From a virus: a stretch of DNA of 33,937 bases. Positions 19,364 through 27,277 of the stretch are shown one piece after another; the stretch's first letter is position 1, and every line of letters starts with the position of its first letter. A program made the position numbers and the translations under genes. The notes below the pieces were generated by a model. That model did no database searches and was not told the origin of the DNA. It saw nothing but the letters and a program-made list of their open reading frames with translations. Location: IMG/VR virus record IMGVR_UViG_3300010367_000013, positions 1 to 33,937 of that record. One strand, 5' to 3'.

Positions 19364-19860
19364 TCCCTGCGGCATTCCTGCGGTGGATTCCCTACATCTT
19401 GGCGGTCGTCGCGCTTTTCGGAATCGGCTACTACCAGGGGAGCCGAAATGGTGCGGCGAAGGTCTCCGAGTGCCGCGCCGACCATGCGGCCTACCTCGCC
19501 AAGGTGGCCGAGGACAACGCCACGATGGTCGCGCTGTACCGCAAGAAGGAGCAGGCGGTCGCGGAGGACTTCGCAATGATCGCCGCCGAACACCAAGACA
19601 AGCTGGCCGAGGTGACCCGTGAAGCGAAAGAGTCTGTTCTGGCTGATGTGCGCGCTGGCCGCGTCCGGGTGCGCATCGCAAGCTGTCCGAGAGTGCCCGC
19701 CGCCTCCGAAGCTGCCTCCGGTCCCTCTGTCGATCATGGCGAAGCCGTCGGCGGAGACCAAGCTGCGGACCTTGCTGCTGGAGCCATCGCCATCGGCGCC
19801 GAAGCCGACGCCCAGCTCGCAGCCTGCCAAGCGACCCTGACCGCGGAGCGCTCGAAGTGA
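19360..19860 (+). CDS. Rz-like inner-membrane spanin
   Basis: The 166-residue protein starts at GTG 19360 inside the holin-candidate stop. An N-terminal membrane anchor (about 9-27: WIPYILAVVALFGIGYYQG) is followed by a periplasmic coiled coil (about 45-90: KKEQAVAEDFAMIAAEHQDK). This is the i-spanin type that links the inner membrane to the outer-membrane lipoprotein partner during the last step of lysis. The partner is encoded inside this gene in the +1 frame. Confidence 0.85.
   Translation: MIPAAFLRWIPYILAVVALFGIGYYQGSRNGAAKVSECRADHAAYLAKVAEDNATMVALYRKKEQAVAEDFAMIAAEHQDKLAEVTREAKESVLADVRAGRVRVRIASCPRVPAASEAASGPSVDHGEAVGGDQAADLAAGAIAIGAEADAQLAACQATLTAERSK
19619..19840 (+). CDS. Rz1-like outer-membrane spanin lipoprotein, embedded in Rz
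   Basis: A 73-residue frame from GTG 19619 lies entirely within the Rz-like gene in another frame. The signal peptide MKRKSLFWLMCALAASGC ends in a lipobox with Cys18 as acylated residue. The mature part is proline-rich (CPPPPKLPPVP), typical of Rz1. An embedded Rz1 is known from lambda; here lipobox, proline content and location agree. Confidence 0.88.
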   Translation: MKRKSLFWLMCALAASGCASQAVRECPPPPKLPPVPLSIMAKPSAETKLRTLLLEPSPSAPKPTPSSQPAKRP

Positions 19861-19927
19861 TCTACCTCCGCCGCCATCCCCTCGCTGAAGCGATCCGTCT
19901 CGCGATCCTAACCCACTACCGCTGACC

Positions 19928-20377
19928 ATGGGCAAGCCTCTGAGCCAGTACGTCGAGTACACCGACGAGCTGGCGGGGGAGATTTGCACGCGCATCGCCA
20001 ACGGAGAGACGCTGACGTCGATCCTGCGCACGCCCGGAATGCCGACGCGACGCGCGATCGAGAAGTGGGTCAAAAGCCGCGAGGACTTCGGCGAGGCGTA
20101 CCGCGAGGCCCGCATCCAAGGTTTCGACGTGCTGGCCGAGGGATGCATCGACATCGCGGACGATGGTCGCAACGACTTCATGGAAACGGAGAACGGTCCG
20201 GCCTTCAACCCGGAGGCCGTGCAGCGCTCGAAGCTGCGTGTGTGGACGCGCCTGGAGTTGCTGAAGCGCTGGGATCCGAAGCGCTACGGCGACCTGCTGA
20301 AGCAGGAGCATTCCGGCGGCGTCACCCTCGAAACGATCGTCGCCGGCAGCGTGAGGAAGCCCGGTGCAAGCGAGTGA
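19928..20377 (+). CDS. terS: Terminase small subunit
   Basis: The 149-residue protein has an N-terminal HTH (about 10-55: YTDELAGEICTRIANGE, then MPTRRAIEKWVKSREDF) and a central oligomerisation part (IDIADDGRNDF, then VWTRLELLKRWDPKRYG). This is the known pattern of phage small terminases that recognise the packaging site. It lies directly before the large subunit, whose start overlaps its end by 14 bp. A 67-bp gap without clear signals precedes it. Confidence 0.9.
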   Translation: MGKPLSQYVEYTDELAGEICTRIANGETLTSILRTPGMPTRRAIEKWVKSREDFGEAYREARIQGFDVLAEGCIDIADDGRNDFMETENGPAFNPEAVQRSKLRVWTRLELLKRWDPKRYGDLLKQEHSGGVTLETIVAGSVRKPGASE

Positions 20378-21821
20378 CGTGATTCGCCGGTGGCGGGAAG
20401 ACCCCGTCGCCTTCGTCGTCGACAACTTCGGTGTCGAGCCGGACGAGTGGCAGAAGGACGCGCTCGCCCACCTCGGTGGTCAGTTCAACCCACGCCGGCG
20501 CGTGTGTATGAAAGCGTGCACGGGACCCGGAAAGTCCGCCGTGCTCGCGTGGGCTGGCTGGCATCGCCTCGTGTGCTTCGCAGACAAGGGCGAGCATCCG
20601 AAGGGGGCCGCGCTCGCGTTCACCGCGGCGAACCTCAAGGACAACCTGTGGGCGGAGCTGTCGAAGTGGCAGTCCCGGTCTCAGTTCCTGCTGTCCGCGT
20701 TCAAGTGGACGAAGGAACGCATCTACGCCATCGATCATCCGGAAACGTGGTTCCTGTCCGCACGATCGTATGCGCAGGACGCGGACGCCGAGGCGATCGG
20801 TCGCGCGCTGTCGGGCCTGCACGGGCAGTTCCCGTTCGTGCTGCTGGACGAGACAGGCGACATGCCGATCGCGGTCGGCAAGGCGGCAACGCAGATTTTC
20901 ACCGGCATGCCGACCGACGCCGCGGTGATCCAGGCCGGGAACCCGACCAGCATCGACGGCCTGCTGTACGAGTCGTGCAATTCCGGGCTCTACCAGGTCG
21001 TCACGATCACCGCCGACCCCGATGACCCGAAGCGCACGCCGCGCGTCGACATCGACCATGCCCGCGAGATGATTGAGGCGCACGGGCGCGACAACCCGTG
21101 GGTCATGGCGACTATCCTCGGCCTGTTCCCGCCGGCCGGCTTCAATGCGCTGCTCGGCATCGAAGACGTCAACGCGGCCATGGCGCGGCACTACAGGCCC
21201 GAGGACTACAGCTTCGCGGCCCGCGTCCTCGGAGTCGATGTCTCGCTGTACGGTGACGACGCGAGTGTGATCTTCCCGCGGCAGGGGCTCGCGGCGTTCG
21301 AGCCTACCGTCCTTCGCGGCGTCGGGCCGATGGTCGGCGCCGGACACGTCGGCCGGAAGTGGGACGAGTGGAAGGTCGATGCCTGCTTCATCGATGCGAC
21401 GGGCGGATTCGGCGACCCGTGGGCGGCGGCGCTCGAGACTGTCGGTCGGGATCCAGTTCGGGTCATGTTCCATGGACCTGCGACGAGCAGGAAATACGCC
21501 AACAAGCGCGCCGAGATGTACTTCGAGATGGCCGAATGGGTGAAATCTGGAGGCGCCCTGCCTCCGATCCCCGGGCTTTCTCAGGAGCTGACATCGACCA
21601 CGTATTCGTTCAAGGGCGACCAGCTCATCATCGAACCCAAGCAGGAAGTCAAGAAGCGTATCGGACGATCGCCTGACATGGCGGACGCCCTGGCGCTGAC
21701 CTTTGCTTATCCGGTGACGCGCGGCGTCGCACGGAATGCAACTGCTGCCGTCGTCGGCGCGGACTTCGACCCATATCAGAGCGCACCCGTCACGGTCGGC
21801 ACGGACTTCAATCCCTACTGA
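20364..21821 (+). CDS. terL: Terminase large subunit
   Basis: The 485-residue packaging ATPase-nuclease starts at GTG 20364 with GAGGAAG upstream. Walker A is ACTGPGKS (51-58); a Walker B with Asp162-Glu163 lies in FVLLDETGD. The C-terminal nuclease half shows acidic motifs ARVLGVDVSLYGDDA and CFIDATGGFGD and SPDMADALALTFAY. It cuts concatemers and pumps DNA into the prohead through the portal encoded next. The length is normal. Confidence 0.96.
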   Translation: MQASDVIRRWREDPVAFVVDNFGVEPDEWQKDALAHLGGQFNPRRRVCMKACTGPGKSAVLAWAGWHRLVCFADKGEHPKGAALAFTAANLKDNLWAELSKWQSRSQFLLSAFKWTKERIYAIDHPETWFLSARSYAQDADAEAIGRALSGLHGQFPFVLLDETGDMPIAVGKAATQIFTGMPTDAAVIQAGNPTSIDGLLYESCNSGLYQVVTITADPDDPKRTPRVDIDHAREMIEAHGRDNPWVMATILGLFPPAGFNALLGIEDVNAAMARHYRPEDYSFAARVLGVDVSLYGDDASVIFPRQGLAAFEPTVLRGVGPMVGAGHVGRKWDEWKVDACFIDATGGFGDPWAAALETVGRDPVRVMFHGPATSRKYANKRAEMYFEMAEWVKSGGALPPIPGLSQELTSTTYSFKGDQLIIEPKQEVKKRIGRSPDMADALALTFAYPVTRGVARNATAAVVGADFDPYQSAPVTVGTDFNPY

Positions 21822-21830
21822 GCCCAACCC

Positions 21831-22031
21831 ATGTGCAGCGTGAGCAAGCCCAAGGTGCAGCACTCGGCACCTCCGCCGATGGCTGTCCCTGAAACGACCA
21901 ATCCGGAAGTTTCCGCCGCTCGCTCCAGGGCGAGGCAGCGAGCCTCTGCCGCCTATGGTCGCCAGTCGACCATTCTCGGTGGCGCCGTCGGTGGTCCGAC
22001 CTCACAAGCGAAGACGCTGCTCGGGAGCTGA
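21831..22031 (+). CDS. Small conserved protein between terminase and portal
   Basis: The 66-residue protein begins MCSVSKPKVQ and ends STILGGAVGG...AKTLLG. Similar short proteins with an MC-S-x-PK start and TILGG end occur at the same place in other podovirus-type phages. It could be a small virion or head-assembly protein. The function is unknown. Confidence 0.75.
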   Translation: MCSVSKPKVQHSAPPPMAVPETTNPEVSAARSRARQRASAAYGRQSTILGGAVGGPTSQAKTLLGS

Positions 22032-22032
22032 C

Positions 22033-23766
22033 ATGTCTGCCGTCATGCTCGAGTCGCCGCGCGAGCTGGCGTGGAAGCGCTTTGCGCACATGAAGAACGA
22101 GCGGATGAGCTGGGACAGCTTGTTCGTCGAGCTGCGCGACACGTTCATGCCAAACCGCGGCCGGTTTGAAGGCGACAAGAACAAGCGCATACAGCGCGTG
22201 GCGATGCTCAACAGCAAGCCGGCGATTGCGGTTCGGACGATGGCATCCGGCCTGCATGCCGGCCTGACCAGCCCGGCGCGGCCATGGCAGAAATCGACGA
22301 TCCGCGAGGATGACCTCGGCGAGTTCGGACCAGTGCGCGACTGGCTGGCGATCGTCGACGACCGGATGATGCGGTACTACACGATGTCTGGCCTGTACCA
22401 GGCGCTGCCGTTCATGTACGCCGAGTACGGGACGATGGGCATCATGGGCGGGATGCTGTTCGAGGACGACAAGACGCTATTCCGCGTCGAGCCGTACACG
22501 ATCGGATCGTACTACGTGGCCCGCAGTGACCGCGGCGAATACGACACCATGTACCGCGTCGTGCAGATGACGGTGCGGCAGATCGTATCGCGCTTCGGGT
22601 CTGGCCCGTTCGGCATGTCGCGGCTGTCCGCGGAGATTCGATCGAAGTGGGCGAACGCCGACCAGCGGGAGACTAACGTCGACGTGCTTCACACCGTCGA
22701 GCCCGGAGAGGGCGACAACTGGGTCAGTTCGTGGTGGGAGATGGGGCGCTGTGAGACCCGCATGCCGCTGAAGGTCGCGTCCTTCACCGGAAATCCGGTT
22801 CTGGCTGCATCGTGGGAGTACATCGAGAACGAGGCCTATCCCTGCAACTGCCCGGGCATGATCGCCCGCGGCGATGCGAAGGCGCTGCAGGTGGACGAGC
22901 GCCGCAAGTCGCAGGCGATCGAACGCAACGACAACCCCGCGATGCAGGGGCCGGTCAAGGCGACCAACGTCAACCTCGCCCCGGGCTCATACAACGCCGT
23001 CGATGCGATGCAGGCCACCGGCCAGAACGGCGGCATCCGGCCGATCTACGACCAGAAGATCGACATCGGCCAGCGCCTGGAGAACCTGCGTGAGCGCGAA
23101 CGTCGGATCGACACCGCGTTCTACGTCGACCTGTTCCTCATGCTCACCATGGACGAGCGCAGTCAGCGCGCGACGGCCGAGGAGATCCGGGCCAAGTACG
23201 ACGAAAAGGTGCTAGCGCTCGGGCCGACGCTGGAGCAGGCGAACGTCATGCTCCGCGGCCTTCACTCGTTCGTGTTCGACCTCATGGTCCGCAAGTCCAT
23301 GCCGATTTGGCGCGGCGTGATTGACGGCGACCCGATCCTGCCGAAGCCACCGGCCGAGCTGCTGCGCGATGGTGTCGAGATCGAGCCGGAGTTCATCAGC
23401 GCGCTTCAGCAGGCGCAGAAGGCACAGCAGTTGCAGGGCCTCGAACGGTTTGCGTCCATGGTCGGCAACATCGCAGCGCTAACGCAGCGTGCGCCGGAGA
23501 AGCTGGACACCGACCAGTTCCTCGACGAGTACGGCACCGCGCTGGGCGTCAACCCGCGCGTCGTCCGCGACGACGAGGAAGTGGCGCAGATGCGCGAGCA
23601 GCAGGCGCAGGCTGACCAGATGGCGCAGATGGCGCAGATGGCGCCGGCGCTGCGCGATGCGGCCGGTGCGCTGAAGGATGCGTCCGGCGCGGTCCCGCAA
23701 GACGGGTCCGTGCTGCAGTCGCTGGCCGGCGCCGCGGCTGATTCAGCCGGGATGTCGATGCAATGA
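22033..23766 (+). CDS. Portal (head-tail connector) protein
   Basis: The 577-residue protein resembles T7 gp8/BPP-1-type portals: RTMASGLHAGLTSPARPW, EYGTMGIMGGMLFED, IRPIYDQKIDIG and MDERSQRATAEEI. Twelve copies form the channel for DNA entry and exit. A Gln/Ala/Met-rich stretch near 520-545 (repeated MAQMAQM) and a low-complexity C-terminus follow the core. The start ATG 22033 has GGGAG upstream. Larger frame upstream in the same phase is not used because it runs through the preceding gene. Confidence 0.93.
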   Translation: MSAVMLESPRELAWKRFAHMKNERMSWDSLFVELRDTFMPNRGRFEGDKNKRIQRVAMLNSKPAIAVRTMASGLHAGLTSPARPWQKSTIREDDLGEFGPVRDWLAIVDDRMMRYYTMSGLYQALPFMYAEYGTMGIMGGMLFEDDKTLFRVEPYTIGSYYVARSDRGEYDTMYRVVQMTVRQIVSRFGSGPFGMSRLSAEIRSKWANADQRETNVDVLHTVEPGEGDNWVSSWWEMGRCETRMPLKVASFTGNPVLAASWEYIENEAYPCNCPGMIARGDAKALQVDERRKSQAIERNDNPAMQGPVKATNVNLAPGSYNAVDAMQATGQNGGIRPIYDQKIDIGQRLENLRERERRIDTAFYVDLFLMLTMDERSQRATAEEIRAKYDEKVLALGPTLEQANVMLRGLHSFVFDLMVRKSMPIWRGVIDGDPILPKPPAELLRDGVEIEPEFISALQQAQKAQQLQGLERFASMVGNIAALTQRAPEKLDTDQFLDEYGTALGVNPRVVRDDEEVAQMREQQAQADQMAQMAQMAPALRDAAGALKDASGAVPQDGSVLQSLAGAAADSAGMSMQ

Positions 23767-24089
23767 GTCGCCGCCTGGACAAGCTCAAGAAGCGCGAGCA
23801 ACACCAGCGCGAAGCCGACCTTCGGTGGTTCCTGTCGGACGCGCGCGGTCGCCGGATCGTTTGGCGCCTGCTGCAGGACAACCACTACGCGGAGCCGATC
23901 TTCAACGGGAACAGCCGCGACGCGATGGTCATCGGTCGGCAGGCAGCGGCGACCGAGTTCCTGCGCGACCTCAAGGCCATCGACATCAACCTCGTCCATC
24001 GCATGGAACTCGAAGCGATCGACGCACAGAAACTCGCCCAGCAGTCCGCGGAAGCGGACGCCGGCGATGACGACGCCGACGAACTCTAG
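23763..24089 (+). CDS. Bbp19-like phage protein
   Basis: The 108-residue protein starts inside the portal stop (ATGA). The motif GRRIVWRLLQDNHYAEPIFNGNS and VIGRQAAATEFLRDL is the pattern of proteins similar to Bordetella phage BPP-1 Bbp19, always near portal and scaffold genes. A strongly acidic tail (DAGDDDADEL) ends the protein. Possibly an accessory head-assembly factor. Confidence 0.8.
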   Translation: MSRRLDKLKKREQHQREADLRWFLSDARGRRIVWRLLQDNHYAEPIFNGNSRDAMVIGRQAAATEFLRDLKAIDINLVHRMELEAIDAQKLAQQSAEADAGDDDADEL

Positions 24090-24121
24090 TCGGCCATCCC
24101 CCACCTCCGGAGCTATCCCCC

Positions 24122-24805
24122 ATGACTGCCGAGAACACGGCGGCAACGGACACGGCTGACACCAATTCCGCTGCTGCCACGACGACGGCCGCCACCACCG
24201 ACGCGACGAATGCCACGACGCCCACGGGCTCGCAGGCAACACCGCCTGAAGGTGCAGAGACGGCCGCCGCAACCACAGACGGCAGTACCACTGCCGACAC
24301 GCCCGAGTCCTACACCTTCGTGATGCCGGAAGGCATGACGCTGGATCAGGGCCTCGCCGATGCCGTCACGCCGATCCTGCGCGAGGCCAACATCTCGCAA
24401 GAGGTCGCGCAGAAGCTAGCCGCCGCATTCGCCGAGCGTATGAAAGCGGCAGAGACCGGCGCCAAAGAGGCGTTCGACAAGGCCTACGAAGAAAGGCGGC
24501 AGGCCGAGATCACGACCAACGCGCAGAACTGGCTGCAGGCGCTGAAGGCCGACCCCGAAATCGGCGGCAACAAGGCCGATCAGGTCAAGGCTCGCGCGCT
24601 CGAAGCGGTAGGCGCAGTCGCCACGCCCGAGATGAAGGCCGCATTCGAGGAACACGGTTGGGGCAACCACCCCGAACTCGTGCGCCTCGTGCATCGCCTC
24701 ATCGACTACACGCCGCCCGAGAAGGGCGAGCGCGCTGCTGGCGCAGGCGGCACCGGAAGCAAGACCCCCGCAGCGGTGCTGTGGCCCGACCTGCCTCCCC
24801 GCTGA
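24122..24805 (+). CDS. Capsid scaffolding protein
   Basis: The 227-residue protein has a Thr/Ala-rich disordered N-terminus (1-60), then helices (ANISQEVAQKLAAAFAERM and FDKAYEERRQAEITTNAQNW) and a conserved end (EIGGNKADQVKARALEAVG, GWGNHPELVRLVHRL). The ...FGG...ALE...GNHPE...FVR...L pattern is typical of scaffolds, sometimes listed as protease/scaffold, upstream of major capsid genes. It would guide prohead assembly and leave before packaging. Confidence 0.85.
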   Translation: MTAENTAATDTADTNSAAATTTAATTDATNATTPTGSQATPPEGAETAAATTDGSTTADTPESYTFVMPEGMTLDQGLADAVTPILREANISQEVAQKLAAAFAERMKAAETGAKEAFDKAYEERRQAEITTNAQNWLQALKADPEIGGNKADQVKARALEAVGAVATPEMKAAFEEHGWGNHPELVRLVHRLIDYTPPEKGERAAGAGGTGSKTPAAVLWPDLPPR

Positions 24806-24836
24806 AACCAATCCCCCATTCTGAAGGACAACTACC

Positions 24837-25886
24837 ATGGCTACCCTCGCTACCGCGTCGGGTGCAGTGACCCTGCTCGACTTCGCGAAGTCGATCGACC
24901 CCGACGGCGTTCCCGCCAAGACCGTGGAACTGCTCTCGCAGTCCAACGAAGTCCTCGATGACATGGCCTGGATCGAGGGCAACCTCGCCACCGGTCATCA
25001 GGCATCGATCCGCACCGGCCTGCCGGTGTCGGTGTTCCGCAAGATGTATGGCGGCGTGCCGCCGAGCAAGTCGCTGCGTACCACCATCACCGACACCTGC
25101 GGCGTCCTCGAAGCTCGCAGCGAGATCGACAAGGCCGTTGCCGACCTCAACGGCAATTCGCAGGCATTCCGCATGTCGGAGGCCTACGCGTTCCTCGAAT
25201 CGATGAACCAGACGTTCGCCGACGCGCTGATCTACGGCGACATGTCGAAGGACCCCGAGAAGTTCAACGGGTTCGCCCAGCGTTACAACACGACCTCGAC
25301 GGGCACGTCGGAAATCGCGAAGAACGTGATCAGCGCCGGCGGCTCCGGCAACTGCACCAGCGTCTGGCTGGTCGTCTGGGGTCCGAACACGATCCACGGC
25401 ATCGTCCCGAAGGGCTCGAACGCCGGCATCCAGCACGAGGACCTCGGCGTGTTCGATGCATTCGACGGCACCAACGCGCGGTTCCGCGCGGTCGGCGATC
25501 GCTGGGAATGGAAGTGCGGACTGCACGTCAAGGATTGGCGGTACGCCGTCCGCATCGCGAACATCTCCATCACCGACCTGCTGGGCCAGTCCGGCACCCA
25601 GGCGAACACCGCGGCGACTTGGCTTCCGAAGCTCATGGTCAAAGCCATGGCGCGCATCCCGTCCATGGGCATGGGGCGGCCGGCGTTCTACGCCTCGCGC
25701 ACCGTCAAGGAAATGCTGTCGGTCGGCGCGCTGGACAAGTCGCAGAACGTGCTGTCGATCCAGGACGCCGTCAGCCAGTACGGCAAGCCGGAACCCGGCT
25801 ACGTCGCCCGCGGCGGCGTGAGCCTCCTCGGCATCCCGGTGAAGACCGTGGATCGCATCCTCGAAACCGAAACGGCCCTGACCTAA
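24837..25886 (+). CDS. Major capsid protein (BPP-1 Bbp17-like)
   Basis: The 349-residue protein has sequence hallmarks of the Bbp17 group: TLLDFAKSIDPDGVPAKTVE, LDDMAWIEGNLATGHQASIR, GVPPSKSLRTTITDTCGVLE and AVADLNGNSQAFRMSE. In BPP-1 this family folds as a rearranged (non-canonical topology) HK97-type shell protein. It forms the icosahedral head. Clear ribosome site AAGGACAAC before ATG; it is followed by a cement-type protein. Confidence 0.93.
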   Translation: MATLATASGAVTLLDFAKSIDPDGVPAKTVELLSQSNEVLDDMAWIEGNLATGHQASIRTGLPVSVFRKMYGGVPPSKSLRTTITDTCGVLEARSEIDKAVADLNGNSQAFRMSEAYAFLESMNQTFADALIYGDMSKDPEKFNGFAQRYNTTSTGTSEIAKNVISAGGSGNCTSVWLVVWGPNTIHGIVPKGSNAGIQHEDLGVFDAFDGTNARFRAVGDRWEWKCGLHVKDWRYAVRIANISITDLLGQSGTQANTAATWLPKLMVKAMARIPSMGMGRPAFYASRTVKEMLSVGALDKSQNVLSIQDAVSQYGKPEPGYVARGGVSLLGIPVKTVDRILETETALT

Positions 25887-25898
25887 GGAGTCGCCGCC

Positions 25899-26390
25899 AT
25901 GGCCTTCATCGATACCCAGAACGAGTTCTCGGATGCGCAGGCGATCACCTCGACCGCCATCTCGACGAACGTCTACGACCTGTTCTCCGTCCGCAAGGGC
26001 GGTTCCTCGACCGCTGCCGACATCTCGCCGAACACCCGCATCGACCTCGGTCCGGGCGACGTCGAGCTGTGGGTCGTCGTCACGGTCAACACGACCTTCA
26101 CCACCGGCACCTCCGCGGTGCTGACGGTGACGTTCGAGACCGCCGACGACGCCGGCCTGACGACCAACGCCACCGTCATCGCGACCTCCGCGAGCGCGAT
26201 CACCGCGGCCAACCTGACGCAGGGCACGCAGCTCATCGCGCTGTCGATTCCGTCGGCGCTGTACCGCCGCTACATCGGCATCCGCTACACGGTCGGCGTC
26301 GGCACGTTCACTGCCGGCGCCGTCGACGCGTACCTGACGCCGTCGCCGCAGGTGAATCGCATCCTGAAGTCGGCCTTCACGGTCCAGTAA
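25899..26390 (+). CDS. Capsid cement/decoration protein (Bbp16-like)
   Basis: The 163-residue protein starts with AFIDTQNEFSDAQAITSTAI and continues as beta-strand-rich sequence with many Thr and Val (VELWVVVTVNTTFTTG, SAVLTVTFETADDAG). It matches the pattern of BPP-1 Bbp16, a jelly-roll protein that stabilises the capsid from outside. Position after the major capsid gene agrees. AAGGAG precedes the ATG. Confidence 0.85.
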   Translation: MAFIDTQNEFSDAQAITSTAISTNVYDLFSVRKGGSSTAADISPNTRIDLGPGDVELWVVVTVNTTFTTGTSAVLTVTFETADDAGLTTNATVIATSASAITAANLTQGTQLIALSIPSALYRRYIGIRYTVGVGTFTAGAVDAYLTPSPQVNRILKSAFTVQ

Positions 26391-26401
26391 GGAGCTGATC
26401 C

Positions 26402-26587
26402 ATGACCACTGACGCGAAAGACGCGACCCCCACGCTCGTCGTGGCGATCGAGCGCGGCCATGACGGCTCCGGCCTGCGTGAAACCGGCGAACAGTTCTAC
26501 GTCCCGACGTGGCGACTGTCCGACGGATCCACATGGTTCGAGGCCGTTCCAGCCGAAGCGCCGGCCGAAAAGCCGGCCAAGAAGTAA
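26402..26587 (+). CDS. Small protein after the capsid genes, unknown
   Basis: The 61-residue protein contains TLVVAIERGHDGSGLRETGE, then FYVPTWRLSDGSTWFEAV, and a Pro/Ala/Lys tail. Similar small frames stand between capsid and tail genes in related phages. The function is unknown. AAGGAG lies upstream of the ATG. Confidence 0.7.
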   Translation: MTTDAKDATPTLVVAIERGHDGSGLRETGEQFYVPTWRLSDGSTWFEAVPAEAPAEKPAKK

Positions 26588-26593
26588 GGCACG

Positions 26594-26619
26594 AGCGGGG
26601 CGGCTTCGGTCGCCCCGCT
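26594..26619 (+). terminator. Hairpin between head and tail genes, weak terminator or attenuator
   Basis: AGCGGGGCG (26594-26602) pairs with CGCCCCGCT (26611-26619) around an 8-nt loop containing TTCG. It is followed by TCT only, so it may lower rather than stop transcription between the highly expressed capsid genes and the tail genes, or protect the upstream message. Confidence 0.5.
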
Positions 26620-26635
26620 TCTGGAGACCCGTGCG

Positions 26636-27277
26636 ATGAATCAGGTGGACGTCTGTAATCTGGCGCTCAGCCGGATCGGGCATGGCGCGTCTTCGGCGAT
26701 CGTGTCCCTCGAAGACGCCTCTGAGGCGGCGCGCTGCTGCAAGCGCGTGTTCGCGTCGACCATGCAGGCCGTGCTGGAAGAGTTCAACTGGTCGTGGGCG
26801 AAGGGCGTCGTTGCGCTGTCGCAGTCGACCGAAACGGTGCCCGGCTACACCTATGTCTACGCCTACCCTGCGGACTGCCTGACGATCCGCGGCATTTCGG
26901 CAGACGGCTACAACCCGACGAGGAGCCCGCGGTACAAGGCGCCGTTCGAAGTCGTGGCCGCCAGCAACGGCGAGTCGCGCCTGATTGCGACCGACCTGCA
27001 GAACGCCGTCGCGTTCGTGACCCGCGACATCAAGACTCCGGCCTTCGCCACGAACCTTTTCTGCCAGGCGCTCGCGTGGCGCCTCGCGAAGGAACTCGCG
27101 CTGGGGTTGAAGGCAAACCCACAGATGGCCCAGTCGGCTGAACAGGAATACCTGATCGCCGTGTCGAAGGCCGTCTCGGCGAACGAGCTGGAGCAGACGC
27201 CAGACGACCCGGATGATCCAGAGGACATCCGACAGTACGCCGGCAACGCCACGACTGGGTGGAAGTCGTGGCAGTGA
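26636..27277 (+). CDS. Tail tubular protein A-like adaptor
   Basis: The 213-residue protein opens MNQVDVCNLALSRIGHGA, the signature of phage tail adaptor proteins (T7 gp11-like), followed by EASEAARCCKRVFASTMQ, YPADCLTIRGIS and FVTRDIKTPAFATNLF. It would attach below the portal and carry the nozzle protein encoded next. The following gene overlaps its end. Confidence 0.82.
   Translation: MNQVDVCNLALSRIGHGASSAIVSLEDASEAARCCKRVFASTMQAVLEEFNWSWAKGVVALSQSTETVPGYTYVYAYPADCLTIRGISADGYNPTRSPRYKAPFEVVAASNGESRLIATDLQNAVAFVTRDIKTPAFATNLFCQALAWRLAKELALGLKANPQMAQSAEQEYLIAVSKAVSANELEQTPDDPDDPEDIRQYAGNATTGWKSWQ

Noticed and set aside
20322-21863. 513-codon minus-strand frame opposite the large terminase
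   Set aside because: Shadow frame; the plus strand has clear Walker and nuclease motifs.
24699-26534. 611-codon open frame on the minus strand opposite the capsid genes
   Set aside because: It is a GC-driven shadow: His/Arg/Val-rich composition without motifs, opposite well-supported capsid genes.
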